Both the position numbers and the translations under genes were made by a program. Positions 18,669-29,301 of a DNA stretch of 64,000 bases are shown here, piece after piece (position 1 is the stretch's first letter; every line of letters starts with the position of its first letter). The notes beneath the pieces are model-generated. The model did no database searches. It saw nothing but the letters and a program-made list of their open reading frames with translations, and was not told the origin of the DNA. This DNA is from Algoriphagus antarcticus (GTDB taxonomy: Bacteria; Bacteroidota; Bacteroidia; Cytophagales; Cyclobacteriaceae): assembly GCF_002150685.1 (NCBI RefSeq), contig NZ_MSSW01000040.1, positions 62,001 to 126,000 of the forward strand, read 5' to 3'.

Positions 18669-19223
18669 ATGGATCAAGCTGCGCAAACAATGATCGACAA
18701 TCTAGAAAAAAACACTGGAAAAAGTCTAGATCAGTGGGTGGTGATTGTTCAAAAAGAAGGATTTGAGAAGCATGGTGAAATACTAAAATTCCTAAAGACA
18801 AAACATGGATTTTCATATGGATTTGCAAATCTAGTGGCTCACAAAGCTTTAAAATCAGATGCAGGATCTGTTTCAGAAACAAATGAACTGATCACCAAGC
18901 AATACAAAGGCAAAGAGAATTTTTTACCCATTTATGAAAAACTAAACTCTGAAATCAAAGCCTTTGGTTCTGATGTAGAATTCGCTCCAAAGAATTCTTA
19001 TGTGAGTGTGAGACGCAAAAAGCAATTTGCAATGCTCATCCCTGCCACCAAAACCAGATACGAAATAGGATTAAATCTAAAGGATCAACCAACTCAAGGG
19101 ATTTTGGAAATAGACACCAAAACTAATGGTATGTGCAGTCACAAGATTCAATTGACCAGCGAATCTGAAGTCACTAGTGAGGTTATAGAATGGCTGAAAA
19201 TGGGGTATGAAAATGCCGGATAA
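18669..19223 (+). CDS. DUF4287 and DUF5655 domain protein
   Basis: The 184-residue protein has two small domains. The first, about residues 1-65, matches DUF4287 (QTMIDNLEKNTGKSLDQWV, HGFSYGFANLVAHKAL). The second, about 75-180, matches DUF5655 (FLPIYEKLNSEIKAFG, NSYVSVRRKKQFAML). DUF5655 is related to the C-terminal domains of some nucleases and predicted transport proteins. The combination is common as a small cytosolic protein in Bacteroidota and Actinobacteria and has no known function. The spacing of 6 bp to the upstream phosphoesterase and 2 bp to the downstream gene points to one transcript. Confidence 0.8.
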   Translation: MDQAAQTMIDNLEKNTGKSLDQWVVIVQKEGFEKHGEILKFLKTKHGFSYGFANLVAHKALKSDAGSVSETNELITKQYKGKENFLPIYEKLNSEIKAFGSDVEFAPKNSYVSVRRKKQFAMLIPATKTRYEIGLNLKDQPTQGILEIDTKTNGMCSHKIQLTSESEVTSEVIEWLKMGYENAG

Positions 19224-19225
19224 GT

Positions 19226-19717
19226 ATGGGAGACTTCAACATAATTGCAGCTTTAACATTTTGTGCGGTAGCTTTTGCAGCCTGGATAGGTTACAAAAAA
19301 TTCATCCTCGACAAGAATAAAGACGAAAAAGCAGACAAAATCGGTATTGTAGTCAATCTCAAAATACTTAATTACTTTGATGACTTTGCTTTGGGAGATA
19401 AGCCCCTTTTAGGAAAGAAGTTGGCATTTTCGTTCGTCAACACTGAGTCCAAGAGTATTTACATCCATAAAGTGAAAGTGGATTTTTTCAAAAACTCTAT
19501 ATTTTCAGACGAAAGCTGGGAAAGTGAATTAAAGTCAACAGTAAGATTAATCGAAGTTAAAATTGGAGAAGAATTACCAGAACAATGGCCTCTTTCTTTC
19601 GCCAATGACCAGCACTACATTGATTTATTCCTGAGCAATTCGGTAAAGGTTTACGTGTCAATTTCTACCGGTCAAATAATAGCTTCGAAGATTTTTAAGC
19701 CTGAAATTATTCCCTAA
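19226..19717 (+). CDS. Hypothetical protein with one N-terminal membrane helix
   Basis: This is a 163-residue protein that I do not recognise. Residues 5-22 form a hydrophobic helix (NIIAALTFCAVAFAAWIG) followed by a charged linker (KFILDKNKDEKADK), so it is probably anchored with the rest facing the cytoplasm. The soluble part is rich in beta-type segments (KLAFSFVNTESKSIYIHKV). It follows the DUF4287 gene after 2 bp, which suggests that the two products are used together. No catalytic motif is seen. Confidence 0.65.
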   Translation: MGDFNIIAALTFCAVAFAAWIGYKKFILDKNKDEKADKIGIVVNLKILNYFDDFALGDKPLLGKKLAFSFVNTESKSIYIHKVKVDFFKNSIFSDESWESELKSTVRLIEVKIGEELPEQWPLSFANDQHYIDLFLSNSVKVYVSISTGQIIASKIFKPEIIP

Positions 19718-19756
19718 AATTCATTTTTGCATTGTGTAAGTCTAAATCTACAACTA

Positions 19757-20245
19757 ATGAAATCAGGGATTTTTAAAATTAATCTTATATTCTTCGCGAG
19801 CCTTCTACTGATACATTCGGGTTTTACGCAAATCACCGAGGATACCTATCATAAGGCCGAATACTTCCTCAGCAATACTATACAGCGAGAAATCTATCAT
19901 TTGGATGTAAACCCGAATTGGTTAGACGACAAAAAGAGCTTTTGGCATCAGGCCTACACCGAAGACGGCAAGCGATTTTTCCTAACAACTATCGAAAAGG
20001 GAGAAACCAAAGTAGCTTTCGATCATGAGGAGTTAGCCCGATTGTTAACTGAAAAAAGCGGGGAATCTATTGATTCCAAAAGTTTGCCTTTCAATCGAAT
20101 TCAACTCAAAGACGATGGATCAATAGTATTCGATTGGATGAATAAAAACTGGACTTATACCAATGGAGATCTTGAGTCAGAAAGAGCTGCATCGGATTCC
20201 AGAGACAGATCTGTTTCCATTTCTCCTGATGGCAATTGGCCTTGA
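19757..20245 (+). pseudogene. N-terminal fragment of an S9 family (DPP IV-like) peptidase
   Basis: The reading frame of 162 residues starts with a signal peptide (IFFASLLLIHSGFTQ) and continues YHKAEYFLSNTIQREIYHLD, NPNWLDDKKSFWH, AFDHEELARLL and SVSISPDGNW. This is the exported N-terminal part of Bacteroidota prolyl-oligopeptidase family enzymes, whose beta-propeller continues directly after the SPDGNW motif. Here the frame ends two codons later. The remaining several hundred residues, including the catalytic Ser-Asp-His domain, are absent, so it should be inactive. A functional small protein cannot be fully excluded. A TTG 30 bp upstream is an alternative start. Confidence 0.7.
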
Positions 20246-20385
20246 TAAATAGGCAACAACAAATCAGAAATAATTTATTATTCATTTTAGGTTAAATAGG
20301 TATTGATCTCCAAAGGTAATTTCCTAGGGATTTTTAAAAAATAGGATTATTTCAAGCAAAAATTGAAAGAGTTGGTATATATACA

Positions 20386-20412
20386 ATAAAAAAGCAGGAG
20401 AAAATCTCCTGC
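20386..20412 (-). terminator. Intrinsic terminator after the DUF3078 gene
   Basis: On the minus strand GCAGGAG pairs with CTCCTGC around a five-base loop and is followed by TTTTTTATT. It lies about 100 bp beyond the stop of the gene at 20516. Confidence 0.8.
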
Positions 20413-20515
20413 CCTTTATTTGAAAACTAAACCAACTATTATTTAACTACCACAATGAATTCAAAAATAATAAATTTATAATCAAATAAAAATTCCAAAT
20501 AAAAATTTGTTTGGA

Positions 20516-21415
20516 TTATTTCTTCTCAGGGAAGTTACCACGTTTAAATGCAATTCCCAATGCTAATCCTTGACTAAATTGAATTTTACTATCCTGATCC
20601 AAATCGTATATCATTAAACTTGTCAAACTAACGTTCACTAAGTTCGAAACTTTAGCAGTTAACCCGAAGTCTAATCGATGATCTATAGCATCAAATGCCA
20701 AGGTTTCGTAGTTCGCATACATTTGATACCTCACCATTAGCGATAGATTATCTGAAAGTTTTTTGTTGTAGTCAGCCATCAAGCTGAACGCTAACCATTC
20801 CGTGCGCACGGTCTCCCCTATTTCCACACCGTAGTTTTCCGGTACATTCAGATACAAATCTGTGTCAGTGACAAAGGTCCACCTCGGAGAGAATGGGGAA
20901 ATACGCAAGCTAAACTCATCATTAGGCTTATATTCTACACCTATAGAGGTGGTAAAATAAGCTGGATTGGCAAACTTGGAGATCAGGATTCGGTCAGCGC
21001 CCTCAGGGAATTCATAACCAGGAGCAAACTGAGACAGAAAATTAACTGCAAAGAAATAATTCCATTTGTCATTAATCTCGTAGCCTACTTTAGAATCTAG
21101 AAAAATACGGTCATTGGTTTTACGACCTTCTTCGTCCTTGTTTTTTACCACACCATAGATGAAATCCATCGTATTGTCCCAAGACCATTTGTCTTTTGCA
21201 TAATTTGCACGACCATTGAGATAGACACCCAGAGCAACAGAGTTGACACCACCACCTTGCCAGTTACCACTAAATGACGCCTGATTGAGATTTAAACCAC
21301 CGCTTAATTCTTTAAGCCAATAGCTTGTATCTTGTAGGATTAACGTCGTGTCATTTTGGGCAACTACTTGCCCACAAAACATAATAGAGAGGAAAAGTGT
21401 ATAAATTCTTTTCAT
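20516..21415 (-). CDS. DUF3078 family outer-membrane beta-barrel protein
   Basis: The 299-residue protein has a signal peptide (MKRIYTLFLSIMFCGQVVAQ) and the DUF3078 start YWLKELSGGLNLNQASFSGNW followed by GGGVNSVALGVYLNG. The rest is made of alternating amphipathic strands (KWNYFFAVNFLSQFAPGY, DEFSLRISPFSPRW) typical of an outer-membrane barrel. The family is restricted to Bacteroidota and has no assigned function. It is monocistronic with its own terminator and is divergent from the DUF202 gene across about 50 bp. Confidence 0.87.
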   Translation of the reverse strand: MKRIYTLFLSIMFCGQVVAQNDTTLILQDTSYWLKELSGGLNLNQASFSGNWQGGGVNSVALGVYLNGRANYAKDKWSWDNTMDFIYGVVKNKDEEGRKTNDRIFLDSKVGYEINDKWNYFFAVNFLSQFAPGYEFPEGADRILISKFANPAYFTTSIGVEYKPNDEFSLRISPFSPRWTFVTDTDLYLNVPENYGVEIGETVRTEWLAFSLMADYNKKLSDNLSLMVRYQMYANYETLAFDAIDHRLDFGLTAKVSNLVNVSLTSLMIYDLDQDSKIQFSQGLALGIAFKRGNFPEKK

Positions 21416-21463
21416 AATTAAAAGAGATTGAATTATTTCAATTTAAATAAACACAATAAAAAT

Positions 21464-21739
21464 ATGGAAAATGACTTGGAAAGTGAATTAATAATTCGTG
21501 ATTTCTTAGCAAGACAGCGTACAACCCTCGCAAATGATAGGACGTTATTATCCTTTATTCGTACATCTCTATATTTTTTGGTGTCTGGGACGGCGCTTTT
21601 TGAAGTGAAGGAATTAGACCATGTAAGGGACTTAGGCTACTTGGCATTTGGATTGAGTCTGGTGTTTTTAATCATCGGGTTTATGAATTATTTCCGTATC
21701 AGAAAAAAACTCAAAAGAGGGAACTACCTAAAAATGTAA
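21464..21739 (+). CDS. DUF202 family small membrane protein (YidH-like)
   Basis: From the ATG at 21464 the product has 91 residues. It carries the DUF202 signature RDFLARQRTTLANDRTLLSFIRTSL near residue 10, then two membrane helices. YidH-type proteins are inner-membrane proteins of unknown role. The TTG 36 bp upstream adds a poorly conserved Asn-rich stretch and is less likely to be the start. The SLC13 permease gene follows after 3 bp, so the two are co-transcribed. (The signature is quoted only in part where longer than the limit.). Confidence 0.83.
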   Translation: MENDLESELIIRDFLARQRTTLANDRTLLSFIRTSLYFLVSGTALFEVKELDHVRDLGYLAFGLSLVFLIIGFMNYFRIRKKLKRGNYLKM

Positions 21740-21742
21740 TTA

Positions 21743-23524
21743 ATGACCTTTGAAATCGGACTTGTTTTTTCAATAATTGGAGTTGCCATCATTCTATTTT
21801 TCACTGAGAAATTCACCATAGATACAGTTGCTATCGGGGTAATGGTTGCATTTCTGCTAACAGGAATTCTGGATGTAGAAGAAGGTTTATCTGGATTTTC
21901 CAATTCTGCTACGATCACTGTGGCAGCCATGTTTGTAGTTTCTGCTGCGATTTTTAATACCGGTCTTTTGGATACTTTCACTCAAAAGCTAAGCTCGCAG
22001 GCCGGAAAAGGTCAAACCCACCTCCTTTTCACCTTAATGCTATCTGCTGGTTTTCTTTCTGCATTCATCAGCGATACTGCTGTAGTTGCATTGCTGATGC
22101 CTGCTGTGATACGACTAAACAAAACGGATAACATTCCGCCATCTAAGCTTCTAATGCCACTTTCTTTTGGTGCTTTGATGGGAGGAATTTGCACATTGCT
22201 GGGCACTAGCACTAATATTTTGGTCAGTGGAATAGCTGAAAAATCCGGATTACCTTCCTTTGGCGTATTTGAAATGAGTTTGATGGGTTTGGTTTTTTTT
22301 GCCACCGGATTAATCTATATGCTGACTATAGGTAGATGGCTTACTCCTAATCGAAAAGCGAACTCAAGCCTTGGAGAAAATATTCAGCTGGGGAATTACC
22401 TCTCAGAATTGATTATTCAAAAAGAATACGAACAAATAAACGAACCACTTTTCAAACAGAAGATATTTGACAAACTGCCAGTAAAGCCTTTACAGATCAT
22501 CCGATCAGATGGCAGGAAAGTGCGGGTGTATCCTAATACTGCCATTCAGGAGGGCGACATCATCCGTATCAACTGTGACAAAGAAAATTTGGAAAAAATC
22601 AAAACTACCAAAGGAATTGAGCTGAAAGCGGATTTGAAGTGGAACGAAGAAAATATCACCGACGATGAAGAAAGACTCTATGAAGCATTGGTGACACCAA
22701 ATTCATTCTTAATAAATAAGAGTATTAAAGGTCTCAATTTCAAAAAACTATACAATCAAGTACTCGTAATCGGGATTAGGCATAGATCGGATATGCTAGA
22801 TTCTTTACTTTCAAGAACTGCCTTAAGAGCAGGGGACATTTTGCTCCTTCGGGCTACGGAAGAATCTATACAAACCGTAGAAACTAGCGTCGATCTTCTT
22901 CTACTCTCCGAGACGAAAAGTAAATCACTTAATAAGACGAAAAGTGTATTGACGCTAGTTGTACTGGCTTTGATCATAGGCTTGGCATCATTCGAGGTAT
23001 TTCCGATCGTAGTCACTGCAGTGGCAGGAGCCATTACTTTAATAATGATAGGGTCATTGAATACAGAGCAAGCTTATAAAGCCATTGACTGGAAAGTAAT
23101 TCTAATGCTTGCCGGTGTTTTATCTATGGGATTAGCTCTGGAAAAAACAGGCGGATCTCAGCTAATCGGCGCTTCGATCGTTGAAAGCGTGGGAAAATTT
23201 GGCCCTAGAGCAGTGATGAGTGCACTGTTTGCTTTGACATTTATCATGACTAACGTGATGTCCAATAACGCAACGGCGGCTTTGCTGGCGCCTATTGCAA
23301 TCAGCATAGCCACTGCACTGGACGTGGATTCCAGACCAATGTTGATGGCAGTCACTTTTGCCGCAAGTTTGAGTTTCATGACTCCTATGGGATATCAGAC
23401 CAACACAATGATCTATACACCAGGAAATTATAGGTTTAGTGATTATATAAAAGTCGGTACTCCTTTGAATCTTTTACTTTGGATCGTAGCTACACTCTGT
23501 ATTCCTTATTTTTTCCCCTTCTAA
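21743..23524 (+). CDS. SLC13/DASS family permease with central TrkA-C (RCK) domains
   Basis: This 593-residue protein has the ion-transporter superfamily layout: about five N-terminal membrane helices, a soluble middle at roughly 210-380 with two TrkA-C-type segments (KVRVYPNTAIQEGDIIRI, LRAGDILLLRATEE), and further helices at the end. Substrate-loop sequences are GTSTNILVSG (residues 152-161) and NVMSNNATAALLAP, in which the SNT/NAT motifs bind substrate and Na+ in this superfamily. Homologues move sulfate, dicarboxylates or phosphate, usually with Na+. The substrate cannot be fixed here. It is translated 3 bp after the DUF202 gene. Confidence 0.92.
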   Translation: MTFEIGLVFSIIGVAIILFFTEKFTIDTVAIGVMVAFLLTGILDVEEGLSGFSNSATITVAAMFVVSAAIFNTGLLDTFTQKLSSQAGKGQTHLLFTLMLSAGFLSAFISDTAVVALLMPAVIRLNKTDNIPPSKLLMPLSFGALMGGICTLLGTSTNILVSGIAEKSGLPSFGVFEMSLMGLVFFATGLIYMLTIGRWLTPNRKANSSLGENIQLGNYLSELIIQKEYEQINEPLFKQKIFDKLPVKPLQIIRSDGRKVRVYPNTAIQEGDIIRINCDKENLEKIKTTKGIELKADLKWNEENITDDEERLYEALVTPNSFLINKSIKGLNFKKLYNQVLVIGIRHRSDMLDSLLSRTALRAGDILLLRATEESIQTVETSVDLLLLSETKSKSLNKTKSVLTLVVLALIIGLASFEVFPIVVTAVAGAITLIMIGSLNTEQAYKAIDWKVILMLAGVLSMGLALEKTGGSQLIGASIVESVGKFGPRAVMSALFALTFIMTNVMSNNATAALLAPIAISIATALDVDSRPMLMAVTFAASLSFMTPMGYQTNTMIYTPGNYRFSDYIKVGTPLNLLLWIVATLCIPYFFPF

Positions 23525-23619
23525 TTCTTTCACAAGCTATCACTTGAACCATCATTCCTATCATAAAATTTTCACCATTTTTATGGCAATAAATTTGAAC
23601 AACGTAAACAAAAACACTT

Positions 23620-23832
23620 ATGAAAGTCTTCAGTATATTATTAATCATCGTCGGCATTTTTATGCTTTTCAGCAACAGCTTTTCTTTCACTACAAAAGAA
23701 AAAATAATCGATGCGGGTCCGATCCAAATAAGTGCTGACAAACAGCGCGAGGTTAACTGGCCTACTTATGCAGGAGGTATTGTACTTGCGGCAGGTGTGA
23801 TAATGCTAGTCGTAACTCAGAAAAAAAAGTAA
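23620..23832 (+). CDS. Small two-helix membrane protein, DUF3185-like
   Basis: This 70-residue protein has a helix at 4-20 (FSILLIIVGIFMLFSN), a short exposed segment containing KEKIIDAGPIQISADKQRE, and a second helix at 50-66 (YAGGIVLAAGVIMLVV) before a lysine-rich tail. The IDAGPIxIxADKxxxVxWP pattern is shared by many small proteins of Bacteroidota and other Gram-negatives (DUF3185 type). Function is unknown. It has no close operon partner; the exopolyphosphatase gene follows after 41 bp. Confidence 0.75.
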   Translation: MKVFSILLIIVGIFMLFSNSFSFTTKEKIIDAGPIQISADKQREVNWPTYAGGIVLAAGVIMLVVTQKKK

Positions 23833-23873
23833 CCTCAAAACCTAATTTTTTATTCAACTAATCCCATCTGCAT

Positions 23874-24761
23874 TTGAAATTAGCCGCGGTAGATATTGGC
23901 TCCAATGCCATCAGATTACAAATCACCAGCGTAACTCAATACGAAGGAATAATCAAATTCAAGAAACTCGAATACCTACGTTTTCCACTTCGCTTGGGTC
24001 AGGATGTTTTTAACACGCAAAAGATCTCAGAAGTAAACAGAAGAAAATTCGTCAAATTGATGAAGGCTTTTAAAATTCTAATTGATTTATATGAAGTAGA
24101 TGATTACATGGCTTGCGCTACCTCTGCGATTCGAGAGAGCGTCAATGGTAAGGAAATAGCACTCGAAGTGAAGGAAGAAATCGGTTTGAAAATCAATATT
24201 ATTGATGGCAATAAGGAAGCAGAGCTGATTAATAAATCACTAAACAAGTTCTTCGACGAAAAGACTTATTTGCATATTGACGTAGGTGGAGGAAGTACTG
24301 AGTTGAACATTTATAAGAACCGGGAGAAATTGGCTTCAAAATCATTTCAGATTGGTTCAGTTCGAGCCTTAGAAGACAAAATAGCCACTCCGGTATGGAG
24401 TTCGATGGAAAACTTTATCCTGAAGCATTTAGAAAATTCTCCGTCAGTCACTTCTATAGGTACCGGCGGAAATATCAATAAGATTTTTGAGCTGTCGCTA
24501 CCCCGTAAAAACAAACGTTACTTAGATTTTGAAAAAATCACAGAAGTACTGGATCACTTACAGTCCCTCACTTTTGACGAACGAGTGCACAAATTCAATT
24601 TAAATCAAGATCGGGCAGATGTCATTATTCCTGCGGGAAAAATATATCAGCGAGTGATGCAGGCTGCAAAATCGAGAAAAATGATTGTGCCCGATCTGGG
24701 TTTGAAAGATGGGATCATTCATGTACTCTACGAGCGTAATAAATCAAAAAAGCCCCTATAG
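23874..24761 (+). CDS. Exopolyphosphatase, Ppx/GppA family
   Basis: The 295-residue protein belongs to the ASKHA ATPase fold family that hydrolyses polyphosphate ends or pppGpp. It starts at TTG with KLAAVDIGSNAIRLQI. The second phosphate loop is HIDVGGGSTELNIY and the third is SIGTGGNINKIFE. CATSAIRESVNGKE, with the catalytic-type glutamate region, is also present. It lacks the C-terminal HD-type domain of long Ppx enzymes. It is convergent with ppk1 and shares a bidirectional terminator with it, so polyphosphate synthesis and removal genes are adjacent but under separate promoters. Confidence 0.93.
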   Translation: MKLAAVDIGSNAIRLQITSVTQYEGIIKFKKLEYLRFPLRLGQDVFNTQKISEVNRRKFVKLMKAFKILIDLYEVDDYMACATSAIRESVNGKEIALEVKEEIGLKINIIDGNKEAELINKSLNKFFDEKTYLHIDVGGGSTELNIYKNREKLASKSFQIGSVRALEDKIATPVWSSMENFILKHLENSPSVTSIGTGGNINKIFELSLPRKNKRYLDFEKITEVLDHLQSLTFDERVHKFNLNQDRADVIIPAGKIYQRVMQAAKSRKMIVPDLGLKDGIIHVLYERNKSKKPL

Positions 24762-24774
24762 TAAGGGCTTTTTT
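24746..24774. terminator. Bidirectional terminator between ppx and ppk1
   Basis: AAAAAAGCCC (24746-24755) pairs perfectly with GGGCTTTTTT (24765-24774), giving U-runs in both directions. The stop codon of ppx is inside the loop. Confidence 0.9.
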
Positions 24775-24777
24775 GCA

Positions 24778-26901
24778 TTAGTCCACTAGTCGAACTTGCA
24801 TCACACTTTCTACATCCAGCTTGAAAAACTCTCGGTGAACATTAAATTCTGGTTCACCACCTATTGGATGCTTGGCTAAGTAAGTACCGTCTTCCTGCAT
24901 CACATATGAGTTTACATTGTCCTTTAGGTTATAAGCTAGAATATTCATCAACTGCTTTTCAAGCAAAGTTGATTCTACTTTGAATAGTGCTTCCAATCTC
25001 TTGTCGAAGCTCCTTACCATCATATCAGCACTTCCCGCATAAGTTTTGGTATCACCATTATTGTGAAAATAGTAGATTCTAGAATGCTCTAAGAAATCAC
25101 CCACAATAGATAAAACCTCAATGTTTTCGCTCAATCCCACTCTTCCAGGTCTTATGCAGCAAATTCCGCGAACAATTAATTTAATTGTCACACCAGACTG
25201 TGAAGCACGATACAGGGCATAAATCATCTCAGAATCTTCCAGCGAATTGACTTTAATAAATACTCCGCTTGGAAGGCCATTTCTGGCATTTTCAGCCTCT
25301 TTCTCTATGTACTCGATCAGTTGATTTCTCATATCACGGGGAGCGGTGATTAGATTTTGGTATTGAGAAGGCATGGAGTGCCCAGTGATTACATTGAAAA
25401 ACTCAGAAACATCATTTGCCAAAACCTCATTGGTCGTCATCAATCCTATATCAGTATAAAGTCTTGCTGTGTCTTCATTGTAATTACCTGACCCTAAGTG
25501 AACAAACCGTGTGATTTCTCCCCCGTCACGCTTCACAATCAATAGGAGTTTCGTATGGGTTTTCAAATGAGAAATCCCATAAATCACGAAGCAACCAGCC
25601 TTCTGAAGTTTCTTAGCTTCCCGAATATTGTTCTCTTCGTCAAATCTAGCTTTGACTTCAAAAAGAACGGACACATGCTTTCCGTTTTCGGCGGCTTTCA
25701 GCAGAGCCTTAGTAATTCTACTTTCCTTGGCAAGCCTGTAAATAGTCATTTTAATAGCCATCACATCCGGATCTTCCGATGCTTTTTCTATCAAATCCAA
25801 TATCGAATCGATGTTGTTGTAAGGGTGATGCAGCAGAATATCCTTCTCTTTCAATACATCAAAAATATCCGCAACCCCTTCATCCTGATAGGATAATGGC
25901 TTCACCGGAGCAGGAATTTGAGGCAAGCGCTCACGGAATTTTTTATTTCCTACGATCTGCCAAAGTCCTGTAAAATCAATCATACTAGTTCTTTTGATCA
26001 GAAACACTGAATCCATTTTCAGATTCCATCTTTCCAATAGTGAATTCATCATCCACTTACTATAACCCTCCTCAATCTCTATCCTTACCACACGGCCACT
26101 TTTTCTTTCCATCAACTTTCGCTTCACTTCCTCGAGGAAGTTCGCGTCCATATCTTCACTTTCTTCTAAAGTAAAATCACCATTTCGAGTAATTCTAAAT
26201 AGGCTAATTCCTTCTATTTCTACATTTCTGAAAAGAGAAACGATATTTTCACGGATCACCTCTTCAATAGGAACAAGTAGAAGAGAGTCTTCGCGCTCTA
26301 TTTCGAAAAAGCGAGGAATATTAGCTGGAATCTGCACAAAACTCATCTTGCGCATATCCTGCCGGTCACCTGGACTGGTAGTCACCACTCCAAAAACCAG
26401 CAGCTTATTCATCAAAATCGGAAATGTACGATACCCATCATACACCATTGGCGTGAGCATTGGGTAGATAGCTTTTACAAAGTATTCATGAACTTTCTCC
26501 TGCTCTTTCTCAGTAAGTTTAGACAGATTGCAAAGTATGACCCCTTGTTCCTGCAATTCCGACATGATCACCTCAGAAAAATGCTCATGCTGATCAGTAT
26601 GAAAAGTATGACTCTCATTCATCAACTTAGTCTTGAAAGGCTCTTCTCTCAAACCAGAGTAATCAACTCGCTCCTTTTCGTAGTCTAGGTAATTATAAAG
26701 TGAACCTACGCGGATCATGAAAAATTCATCCAGATTGGACGCTGTAATGGCTAGAAATTTTAGCTTTTCGAAAACACTACGATGCATTTTCTTGGATTGA
26801 TCCAAGACACGCTCGTTAAACTTCAACCAACTTAAATCCCTGCTTACCAGGTCACTCTGTTGTATAATCGAATCGTATTTTTCAACAACTTCCAATTTCA
26901 T
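24778..26901 (-). CDS. ppk1: Polyphosphate kinase 1
   Basis: From the ATG at 26901 the product has 707 residues; a TTG 9 bp upstream is an alternative start. Ppk1 makes polyphosphate from ATP by autophosphorylating on histidine. Motifs include SRDLSWLKFNERVLDQ, FFMIRVGSLYNYL, HHPYNNIDSILDLIEKA, FEVKARFDEENNI, the PLD-like catalytic histidine segments HLKTHTKLLLI and LEHSRIYYFHNNGD, and YAGSADMMVRSFDKRLEALF. Length and order are normal. The C-terminal stretch contains PEFNV, which by chance resembles a word of the dispersed element. It is convergent with ppx. Confidence 0.97.
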   Translation of the reverse strand: MKLEVVEKYDSIIQQSDLVSRDLSWLKFNERVLDQSKKMHRSVFEKLKFLAITASNLDEFFMIRVGSLYNYLDYEKERVDYSGLREEPFKTKLMNESHTFHTDQHEHFSEVIMSELQEQGVILCNLSKLTEKEQEKVHEYFVKAIYPMLTPMVYDGYRTFPILMNKLLVFGVVTTSPGDRQDMRKMSFVQIPANIPRFFEIEREDSLLLVPIEEVIRENIVSLFRNVEIEGISLFRITRNGDFTLEESEDMDANFLEEVKRKLMERKSGRVVRIEIEEGYSKWMMNSLLERWNLKMDSVFLIKRTSMIDFTGLWQIVGNKKFRERLPQIPAPVKPLSYQDEGVADIFDVLKEKDILLHHPYNNIDSILDLIEKASEDPDVMAIKMTIYRLAKESRITKALLKAAENGKHVSVLFEVKARFDEENNIREAKKLQKAGCFVIYGISHLKTHTKLLLIVKRDGGEITRFVHLGSGNYNEDTARLYTDIGLMTTNEVLANDVSEFFNVITGHSMPSQYQNLITAPRDMRNQLIEYIEKEAENARNGLPSGVFIKVNSLEDSEMIYALYRASQSGVTIKLIVRGICCIRPGRVGLSENIEVLSIVGDFLEHSRIYYFHNNGDTKTYAGSADMMVRSFDKRLEALFKVESTLLEKQLMNILAYNLKDNVNSYVMQEDGTYLAKHPIGGEPEFNVHREFFKLDVESVMQVRLVD

Positions 26902-26970
26902 TGCATTCAAAGTTAATAGTAGAAAGCAAGTTAAGATATGCTTGCTTATTTGGGTTTATCAATTTGTTAA

Positions 26971-27001
26971 TAATTAAAAAAGGGGCTAAAAAGCCCCTTT
27001 T
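26971..27001 (-). terminator. Intrinsic terminator after gyrB
   Basis: On the minus strand AAAAGGGGCT pairs with AGCCCCTTTT around a four-base loop and is followed by TTTAATTA. It starts 7 bp beyond the gyrB stop. Confidence 0.88.
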
Positions 27002-27007
27002 GAGTGA

Positions 27008-29301
<2,294 letters not shown>

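Noticed and set aside
24838-24860. The 3' end of ppk1 contains ACATTAAATTCTGGTT, also found in the dispersed element.
   Set aside because: The surrounding protein sequence fits the end of Ppk1 and only 16 bases match; the other arm is missing, so it is probably chance.
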